From: a virus | Length of the DNA: 29,312 nucleotides | Virus record (IMG/VR): IMGVR_UViG_3300017770_000107 | Coordinates: 1 to 29,312 of that record | Direction: 5' to 3' (one strand) | In this document: positions 25,336 through 29,312 of the stretch, piece after piece | Numbering within the stretch: position 1 is the stretch's first letter | Layout: the number at the start of each line of letters is the position of its first letter | The notes under the pieces: model-generated | Seen by the model: only the letters and a program-made list of their open reading frames with translations | What the model was told of the DNA's origin: nothing | The model's database searches: none | Made by a program: the position numbers and the translations under genes

Positions 25336-25572
25336 TTAACTTTCATAATACTCTGGTTTATCGTTAGTTATATCTAGTGTATTCTCTAGTAGTGTTTCTA
25401 CTTCATCATATCTTTCATTGAAGAAATCTTGAGTCTCCTCTGTAAATCCTAGTTCATTCCTTTCTATATCCATATCAAAGGTATCCTCATGAAAGTTTAG
25501 TTCGGTGAGTTGTGTAGCTATCTCGCTAATAAACTCAATCCATTTGTCGTTTGGTATTCTGTGTTTACTCAT
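25336..25572 (-). CDS. acidic small protein of unknown function
   Basis: 78 residues, highly acidic: WIEFISEIATQLTELNFHED then MDIERNELGFTEETQDFFNE and DEVETLLENTLDITNDKPEY. Helical with no recognised motif. The charge would suit a DNA mimic or inhibitor, but nothing shows this. Starts with TAATG overlap to the upstream gene. Confidence 0.6.
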   Translation of the reverse strand: MSKHRIPNDKWIEFISEIATQLTELNFHEDTFDMDIERNELGFTEETQDFFNERYDEVETLLENTLDITNDKPEYYES

Positions 25573-25775
25573 TACTTAAAACTTTTATTAAATTCTGTTA
25601 TTGGTTTATATTCAATATCTTGCTTTAGATTTATGTAATCATCATACATAATTTCAATCTTTCTTATACGATATTTAAAATCATCTGATGTATAGTGATA
25701 CTTTTTATCATCTATTGCTTCCGCTAATTCTTGTAGTCTTTTAACTACTTGATACTTAATTTCTTTTGCTCTCAT
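25572..25775 (-). CDS. 67-aa helical protein of unknown function
   Basis: MRAKEIKYQVVKRLQELAEA then IDDKKYHYTSDDFKYRIRKI and a third helix with YDDYINLKQDIE. Three-helix pattern, charged, no known motif. Starts 8 nt after the upstream stop and ends with a 1-nt TAATG overlap. Confidence 0.6.
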   Translation of the reverse strand: MRAKEIKYQVVKRLQELAEAIDDKKYHYTSDDFKYRIRKIEIMYDDYINLKQDIEYKPITEFNKSFK

Positions 25776-25783
25776 AATTTTAT

Positions 25784-26143
25784 TTATTTAATTTCTAATT
25801 TACATATATGGTTTACATATTCACACCATTCCCCTATCTCAGAGTGTATAACATTATCTTCACCTAAAGCAAACATGAATCCTTTATCGCCTAAGTCATC
25901 AATACATTTATTGACCGCCATAACATCTTCATACTCATCGTACCACTTGAGATAGTCTTCTACCCAAACAATCCAATACTCTGTGTAAGTTATTTTATTA
26001 TTTTTTTTATCAAACTCGCTCCAACTGTAAGTCTTTTCATACCATTTGAATGAGTCTTGTAGGTCATGTTTTTCTAAAACTTTATCCATTTTATCTCTTG
26101 AGTCTTTCTTGGCTCCAAAGATTACTTTACTTCTGTATCCCAT
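25784..26143 (-). CDS. MGYRS-type phage protein, unknown function
   Basis: 119 residues beginning MGYRSKVIFGAKKDS, a start shared by a recurring family of small phage and bacterial proteins without assigned function. The body has alternating strand and helix segments rich in Trp and Tyr (SFKWYEKTYSW, YWIVWVEDYLKWYDEYEDVM) and ends FALGEDNVIHSEIGEWCEYV. The family call is from recall. Starts 1 nt after the upstream membrane gene. Confidence 0.65.
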   Translation of the reverse strand: MGYRSKVIFGAKKDSRDKMDKVLEKHDLQDSFKWYEKTYSWSEFDKKNNKITYTEYWIVWVEDYLKWYDEYEDVMAVNKCIDDLGDKGFMFALGEDNVIHSEIGEWCEYVNHICKLEIK

Positions 26144-26144
26144 A

Positions 26145-26297
26145 TTATTTAATTTTATATTGTCCTAGTGTTAGTACTGCTGATACCCATAGTCCTACAT
26201 ATATCGCTGATTGTTTGTCTCCAAAGAACCATAGTGATAATGATAGGGTTAAACTGAATGTTGCAAATCCTAGTGTGAATAATTTTTGTTTGTCCAT
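26145..26297 (-). CDS. 50-aa two-helix membrane protein
   Basis: Read directly: MDKQKLFTLGFATFSLTLSL then SLWFFGDKQSAIYVGLWVSA and VLTLGQYKIK. Two transmembrane segments (about 7-25 and 31-46) joined by a short GDKQ turn, hairpin-like with both ends inside. Unknown function. It is the first gene after the structured gap 26298-26414. Confidence 0.6.
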   Translation of the reverse strand: MDKQKLFTLGFATFSLTLSLSLWFFGDKQSAIYVGLWVSAVLTLGQYKIK

Positions 26298-26328
26298 AAT
26301 TTAATTTAGTTTAATGTTAATTGTTAAG

Positions 26329-26416
26329 AATAGTAAGGTAAGAGATTGGTGTCGCAACTGACTTTACTCTTATTAAGTGTGTATAGCACAAGCTACTCAT
26401 TACACACCTTACTATT
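26329..26416 (-). other. 88-nt perfect three-way-junction inverted repeat
   Basis: Closing stem AATAGTAAG (26329-26337) with CTTACTATT (26408-26416), 9 bp. Second stem TAAGAG (26339-26344) with CTCTTA (26367-26372). Third stem GTGTGTA (26377-26383) with TACACAC (26401-26407), continued by TAGC (26384-26387) with GCTA (26392-26395), loop ACAA and a 5-nt bulge. All pairs are Watson-Crick. It fills a 117-nt intergenic gap and begins at the stop codon of the 26415 gene. Strand is assumed from transcription. It is not a canonical tRNA; a structured RNA or processing element is likely. Confidence 0.7.
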
Positions 26417-26642
26417 AATTATTTCTTGCTTGTTCTATTAATCCCTCTTCTATTGAGTCAGTCATCATCAAGTCAAAGTACATGTCTGTAATATCTATAC
26501 CATTATATTCGACTTTCTTTATTTCTATATCTTCTTCAGGTGGTTGCTCCCAATTTCCAGTGTCCGAATAATATCTGTAATATATTTCTATCGTATAGGT
26601 TTCTTGCTCTATACAATAGCTATCTTCTACTACTCTTTTCAT
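26415..26642 (-). CDS. acidic small protein of unknown function
   Basis: 75 residues: MKRVVEDSYCIEQETYTIEI then YYRYYSDTGNWEQPPEEDIE, VEYNGIDITDMYFDLMMTDS and a helical end. Beta-rich first half, acidic. No known motif. Starts in an ATGA overlap with a membrane microprotein; its TAA stop lies inside the closing stem of the structured element at 26329-26416. Confidence 0.6.
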   Translation of the reverse strand: MKRVVEDSYCIEQETYTIEIYYRYYSDTGNWEQPPEEDIEIKKVEYNGIDITDMYFDLMMTDSIEEGLIEQARNN

Positions 26643-26749
26643 ATGTTATATATTAAGTTATAAATTATTGATGTTGTCATAGCTACTATACCTAAGTACA
26701 TAACAACGTATCCTAAAATTTCTTTCTTAGTTTGTTTATCTACTTTCAT
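26639..26749 (-). CDS. 36-aa single-pass membrane microprotein
   Basis: Read directly: basic start MKVDKQTKKEILGYVVMYLG, then IVAMTTSIIYNLIYNI. One transmembrane segment (about 12-34) with a positive N-terminus inside. ATGA overlaps on both sides (26746-26749 and 26639-26642) support translation. Function unknown. Confidence 0.55.
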   Translation of the reverse strand: MKVDKQTKKEILGYVVMYLGIVAMTTSIIYNLIYNI

Positions 26750-26940
26750 TTTGCTATTTGTAATAAGGTTAATCTTTTCTCCTTCTCGTGCAAAGATAGG
26801 GTGTCCCAATCGTGTGGCTTTATAATACCATCAGTTGCAAATACTATTCTAGATTTTGCTTTTACTTTACTTTCTCTGTCCTCTACTGACATATCAGTCA
26901 ATAGCATGAACATCTTCATCATATCTAAATTGTTACTCAT
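26746..26940 (-). CDS. 64-aa helical protein of unknown function
   Basis: MSNNLDMMKMFMLLTDMSVE then DRESKVKAKSRIVFATDGII and a C-terminal helix SLHEKEKRLTLLQIAK. Met-rich N-terminal helix and a short basic middle. No motif recognised. Overlaps the upstream gene by 8 nt and the downstream microprotein by 4 nt. Confidence 0.6.
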   Translation of the reverse strand: MSNNLDMMKMFMLLTDMSVEDRESKVKAKSRIVFATDGIIKPHDWDTLSLHEKEKRLTLLQIAK

Positions 26941-27226
26941 TGTTTTTATTGTTTTGGTTAATAAATTCTACTACTGCATTATAGGTTCTACTTAATGATA
27001 TATTAGTCAATCCATCGTATATATCTTGATATATAAAATATTCTCGTTCTGCTTCTCCTATTAAGCATTTCTCTACCACAGGCATAAGCCAATCCCAAGA
27101 TACATTGTAAGATAGTTCGTGTTCTTCGTACCAACTACTATTGAAATAATAGTTTACTTTACCACTCCAGAATACCTCTGTATCTAATCCCATAAATTCT
27201 GCTATTAGTTTATTGTTCTCTTTCAT
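26933..27226 (-). CDS. conserved phage protein with SWDWLMPVVEK motif, unknown function
   Basis: 97 residues. MKENNKLIAEFMGLDTE, then YNVSWDWLMPVVEKCL and an ending NAVVEFINQNN. The order NKLIAEFMG...Y...SWDWLMPVVEKI...FI is one I recall in many small proteins from Bacteroidetes phages and prophages; none has an assigned function. First gene after the 213-nt structured gap 27227-27439. Confidence 0.7.
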   Translation of the reverse strand: MKENNKLIAEFMGLDTEVFWSGKVNYYFNSSWYEEHELSYNVSWDWLMPVVEKCLIGEAEREYFIYQDIYDGLTNISLSRTYNAVVEFINQNNKNNE

Positions 27227-27337
27227 TCATAATTATTATAATTGTTAATAACTTTTATTGTTTGTACTTGTTTTTCTATTGACTTTGTAAATTATATCCC
27301 ATAACTTTGCCTTGCTATTGTGCTGTATAGTATAACA

Positions 27338-27408
27338 CACCGTTTACTTTACACGAGTTCTTTTTTTAAAGATAAAAAAATCTCTCTCAGTGAGCCTTGC
27401 GAACGGTG
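27338..27408 (-). other. long nested hairpin and GC-rich island in intergenic gap
   Basis: Nested pairs on the given strand: CACCGTT (27338-27344) with AACGGTG (27402-27408); CACGAG (27352-27357) with CTCGTG carrying a bulged A (27386-27392); seven T (27361-27367) with seven A (27374-27380). Adjacent 27386-27436 is clearly GC-richer than its surroundings and has a further 4-bp hairpin TGGC-GAA-GCCA (27407-27417). No open frame longer than 14 codons was seen there. The remaining gap sequence (27227-27337) is AT-rich with no gene. Confidence 0.55.
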
Positions 27409-27439
27409 GCGAAGCCATAGTGATGTCCCATTTAACGCC

Positions 27440-27646
27440 CTAGCTATATTCATTTTTTTCCTCTGTATGAATATTCTTTTCTTCTATTCTTATATTGATT
27501 GCCTCTTGTATCTTTCTACCCATATCCAATACGTTTTCAGTTTCCGCCATACTCAAGTTGTAATCTTCTGCAAACTTTTCTGTTGAAAGGTAGTTGTTGA
27601 ACCAATCTAGGTACATATCGTGTAATTGTTCTTTGTTGTAATTCAT
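27440..27646 (-). CDS. 68-aa HTH-like protein
   Basis: MNYNKEQLHDMYLDWFNNYL then STEKFAEDYNLSMAETENVL and a helical end. The middle (STEKFAEDYNLSMAETENVL) fits a helix-turn-helix, in which the FAEDYNLS turn resembles XRE/MerR-like folds. Possibly DNA-binding; identity uncertain. Starts in a 4-nt overlap with the upstream gene; followed by a long structured gap. Confidence 0.55.
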   Translation of the reverse strand: MNYNKEQLHDMYLDWFNNYLSTEKFAEDYNLSMAETENVLDMGRKIQEAINIRIEEKNIHTEEKNEYS

Positions 27647-27873
27647 TTTGTTTTTAGTCTAAGTTTAACAAATTCATCTTGCTTTCTTTCTTCCTCTTCA
27701 ATAATCTCTTCTAGGTAGCTAGCTATCTTATGGCATACTTCTACTTGTGATTGCACTATCATCTCTTCTATTCTACCAGAATGATAACTATCGTAGTGAA
27801 AGTCTCCACTATCTATATTCTCTAGCATTCCTTTTAGTTTGTGTATTCTATCTTGCATGATTGTAGTATTCAT
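27643..27873 (-). CDS. 76-aa helical protein of unknown function
   Basis: MNTTIMQDRIHKLKGMLENI then DSGDFHYDSYHSGRIEEMIV and a helical Glu-rich end (EEIIEEEERKQDEF). A later ATG at 27858 is an alternative start. Helical, no known motif. Overlaps the upstream gene by 26 nt. Confidence 0.55.
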   Translation of the reverse strand: MNTTIMQDRIHKLKGMLENIDSGDFHYDSYHSGRIEEMIVQSQVEVCHKIASYLEEIIEEEERKQDEFVKLRLKTK

Positions 27874-28093
27874 TTTTAAATGTATTAATTAGTCCTCTTC
27901 CGTAGGCGGTATGAAATCCGTATGAATGTGTACCACTCATAGGTTCGTTCTCTATTATAAGATGGAATAAATCCTCCACATCTACATCATATTCGTTAGC
28001 CGTATATTCTAGTGCTAACTCCATACTATCGGCACAATGTTTCATATGTCCGTAGTGTCCTTCTATGTAATCTTGTATTTCTTCTGCTTTCAT
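27848..28093 (-). CDS. His-rich small protein of unknown function
   Basis: 81 residues. MKAEEIQDYIEGHYGHMKHC then YTANEYDVDVEDLFHLIIEN and GTHSYGFHTAYGRGLINTFK. Several His residues and one Cys in the first 25 residues could bind metal, without a recognised motif. TAATG overlap with the gene upstream. Confidence 0.6.
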   Translation of the reverse strand: MKAEEIQDYIEGHYGHMKHCADSMELALEYTANEYDVDVEDLFHLIIENEPMSGTHSYGFHTAYGRGLINTFKNEYYNHAR

Positions 28094-28242
28094 TATAGTA
28101 TAATTTGTTTTAGTTTCTTATATTCTACTGCATATCCATCTTCTACAAATATTAATTCATATCTGTATCTATTTTTGTAGTTGTTTCTGAGCATAAATTT
28201 TCTTGCTCCCTCGTATGTTTTAAAGTATTTTATATCCCACAT
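28093..28242 (-). CDS. 49-aa protein, copy 1 of a duplicated gene
   Basis: Read directly: starts MWDIKYFKTYEGARKFMLRN; the C-terminal part NYKNRYRYELIFVEDGYAVE matches the second copy at 28622-28765 (about 17 of 26 residues identical by eye). Basic start and beta-strand end, unknown function. Ends with a 1-nt TAATG overlap; starts after a structured 140-nt gap. Confidence 0.6.
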   Translation of the reverse strand: MWDIKYFKTYEGARKFMLRNNYKNRYRYELIFVEDGYAVEYKKLKQIIL

Positions 28243-28261
28243 TATAATTTAATTGTTTTAA

Positions 28262-28377
28262 AAACGAGTTTCAGTTGTGGTCGACTGCTTTTGGTGTTGT
28301 TTTGCTACACTTTGCAATAGTGTCAGAATTTTGGTTAGTCAATCTGTGTGACTCCTCTTTTTTCTTTTTTCTCGTTT
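28262..28377 (-). other. cloverleaf-like set of inverted repeats in intergenic gap
   Basis: Closing pair AAACGAG (28262-28268) with CTCGTTT (28371-28377). Inside are three hairpins: CAGT/ACTG (28272-28287, 8-nt loop), ACACT/AGTGT (28307-28323, 7-nt loop TTGCAAT) and AGTCA/TGACT (28337-28353, 7-nt loop). The 7-4-5-5 order recalls a tRNA, but the 19- and 17-nt linkers and the missing T-loop sequence rule out a normal one. The gap 28243-28382 has no gene. Strand is assumed from neighbours. Confidence 0.45.
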
Positions 28378-28382
28378 GTTGT

Positions 28383-28622
28383 TTATATTCTAGGTAAAAA
28401 GTGTTCATCATTTCTACTTAGTCCAGCAATATCGTGCTTGAGGTCAAAGGTGTAGTCGTATAGATTTTGTTCATCTAGCTTGACTAACCTCTCACAAAAG
28501 TCATCGTTATCGAATAGTACGCTAAGTATATCAATACTTCTTGTACCTTTCATCATTTCTTCTGTTAGTCTTATTTGACAAATACTTATAGCTTTATCAA
28601 TATTTTTCCAATTCTTTTCCAT
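28383..28622 (-). CDS. 79-aa helical protein of unknown function
   Basis: MEKNWKNIDKAISICQIRLT then SIDILSVLFDNDDFCERLVK and the end DLKHDIAGLSRNDEHFL. ATG at 28622 is preferred over GTG at 28628 because it forms TAATG with the stop of the upstream copy-2 gene. No known motif. Followed by a structured gap. Confidence 0.6.
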   Translation of the reverse strand: MEKNWKNIDKAISICQIRLTEEMMKGTRSIDILSVLFDNDDFCERLVKLDEQNLYDYTFDLKHDIAGLSRNDEHFLPRI

Positions 28623-28765
28623 TACCACCCAATATTTTTTAGTTCTTTATATTCTACTGCATACTCGTTATCAACGAAAATTACGTTGTATCTGTACTTG
28701 TTCTTGTTTCTAGAAATCCATTTGTCTAAATGTTTTTTCTCTCCAAAATAGCGTGTTATCCACAT
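28622..28765 (-). CDS. 47-aa protein, copy 2 of a duplicated gene
   Basis: Read directly: MWITRYFGEKKHLDKWISRN then KNKYRYNVIFVDNEYAVEYK and ELKNIGW. Homologous to the protein at 28093-28242: identical MW start, YRY-x-x-IFV, YAVEYK and LK. The first half is more divergent. Start codon region contains a perfect DnaA-box-like TTATCCACA on the + strand (28756-28764). Confidence 0.6.
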   Translation of the reverse strand: MWITRYFGEKKHLDKWISRNKNKYRYNVIFVDNEYAVEYKELKNIGW

Positions 28766-28769
28766 AGTG

Positions 28770-28991
28770 TTAGTGTTTAAGTGTTAGTGTTGATAGTGAT
28801 TTTTTCGGCTTGACTACATGTAAGCCCATTACTTGAGAAACATAGTTTATGTGTTTCTGTGTAGTTTTAGACCAATGCCCTAATTGTTTTAGGTTGTCTC
28901 CGGATATTGTTGCAACGTGTGTGTCGTAAGACATTACTTTGTTGCCATCTATCCTTAGGTTTTTTCTGTACTTGCTGTATCTCCTTGTCAT
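28770..28991 (-). CDS. conserved small phage protein (YRKNLRIDG...THVA type), unknown function
   Basis: 73 residues, basic. MTRRYSKYRKNLRIDGNKVM then SYDTHVATISGDNLKQLGHW and SKTTQKHINYVSQVMGL. The pattern K-Y-R-K-N-L-R-I-D-G ... T-H-V-A-x-I ... L-G-x-W-S-x-T-T-x-K-H-I-N-Y-V recurs in Bacteroidetes phages and mobile elements as I recall, without assigned role. Probably DNA- or RNA-associated by charge (weak inference). Confidence 0.65.
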   Translation of the reverse strand: MTRRYSKYRKNLRIDGNKVMSYDTHVATISGDNLKQLGHWSKTTQKHINYVSQVMGLHVVKPKKSLSTLTLKH

Positions 28992-28993
28992 AT

Positions 28994-29188
28994 CTATTTC
29001 TGTTTTAGTTCTTTAATTCTATTTTCTACATCTTCAATACAACTAATTGCTTTTAACTCCTCCAATAATCTTTGATTGGCAAACTCCCATTTCTCTATCT
29101 GCTCGTAAGCAAAAGAAATATGAGAAGCTGGGTAGTTTTCATCATGCTCGATAATTTTTTTCGCTTTTAAATAACATTCTTCAGTCAT
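28994..29188 (-). CDS. 64-aa acidic helical protein, first gene of early operon
   Basis: MTEECYLKAKKIIEHDENYP then ASHISFAYEQIEKWEFANQR and LLEELKAISCIEDVENRIKE. Coiled-coil-like C-terminal half. No known motif. It is the first gene behind the promoter at 29211-29242. Confidence 0.6.
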   Translation of the reverse strand: MTEECYLKAKKIIEHDENYPASHISFAYEQIEKWEFANQRLLEELKAISCIEDVENRIKELKQK

Positions 29189-29210
29189 ATCTATTTAATT
29201 TAATTGTTTA

Positions 29211-29242
29211 CAAATATAGTGAAAATATTTTACATACACAAA
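29211..29242 (-). promoter_or_regulatory. canonical Bacteroidetes promoter, TTTG-N20-TATATTTG
   Basis: On the minus strand TTTG (29242-29239) is followed after exactly 20 nt by TATATTTG (29218-29211), then TAAAC. The ATG at 29188 lies 22 nt further on. The -33 element abuts the stop codon of the upstream gene (29243). Same geometry as at 24034-24065. Drives the early block. Confidence 0.8.
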
Positions 29243-29312
29243 TCATTGTCCATCATCTTGATAGTCATCTTGCTGTTCTGTATCTAGTTCACCTAGTGCT
29301 ATGTACTCATTC
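29243..29312 (-). CDS. C-terminal end of an upstream gene, partial
   Basis: An open frame enters at the right edge and ends at TGA 29243. The visible residues are NEYIALGELDTEQQDDYQDD followed by GQ. Acidic tail only; the rest of the gene is outside the window. Confidence 0.5.
   Translation of the reverse strand, partial: NEYIALGELDTEQQDDYQDDGQ

Noticed and set aside
26329-26416. tRNA gene
   Set aside because: Stem order and lengths do not fit, and no T-loop or CCA-type end is present.
28756-28764. Perfect DnaA box TTATCCACA as an origin marker
   Set aside because: Only one was noticed and it coincides with the first codons of a small gene; a single 9-mer is weak evidence for an origin.
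1-29312. Recoded stop codons, CRISPR array, integrase or transposon
   Set aside because: Long genes such as the 2,646-aa one are uninterrupted with the standard code, and no repeat-spacer pattern, recombinase motif or terminal inverted repeats with a transposase were seen.

Overview
The window looks like part of the genome of a lytic, podovirus-like phage of a Bacteroidetes (Flavobacteriia-type) host. Four things support this. The DNA is AT-rich. Genes lack Shine-Dalgarno sites and have A/T-rich leaders. Promoter elements fit the Bacteroidetes -7 consensus TAnnTTTG (TATATTTG four times, twice with TTTG exactly 20 nt upstream). The gene content matches phages of marine and gut Bacteroidetes, including crAss-like and Cellulophaga-type podoviruses. 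The standard genetic code suffices. No integrase, transposase, CRISPR array or convincing tRNA was seen. Terminase, portal, capsid and DNA polymerase are absent and presumably lie outside the window.

Left block (1-16704, + strand): virion and lysis genes. The window opens inside a tail or portal-stabilisation-type protein. A promoter follows, then a 362-593-2646 aa series that resembles a podoviral ejection-protein set (compare T7 gp14-gp15-gp16). The largest is a giant polyvalent-type protein with a long hydrophobic stretch, a conserved H-D-F-F-G-H block and an LPD38-like C-terminal half. Next come three small basic proteins, a candidate lysozyme-like protein, a second promoter, a small beta-rich virion protein and a DUF5675 protein. 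Two rho-independent terminators (16715-16793) close the block.

Middle block (16792-24006, - strand): a holin candidate, two PD-(D/E)XK nucleases that overlap each other, several small proteins, a T7 gp4-like primase-helicase, a DnaD/loader-like protein, an SSB-like protein, a DnaA domain IV-like protein, an HTH protein, a RecE-like exonuclease and a Rad52/Erf-like annealing protein. A canonical promoter at 24034-24065 heads this replication and recombination operon.

Right block (24067-29312, - strand): about 24 small genes packed with 1-30 nt overlaps, apparently early genes, read from a canonical promoter at 29211-29242. Most have no recognised function. Exceptions are a DUF3850 (ASCH/PUA-like) protein and some family-level matches. 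The block includes tiny membrane proteins (another lies in the middle block), two gene-duplication pairs, and three unusual 115-215 nt gaps that each hold strong nested inverted repeats. The best of these is an 88-nt perfect three-way junction at 26329-26416. These gaps, the two promoter classes and the giant polyvalent protein are the main points of interest.
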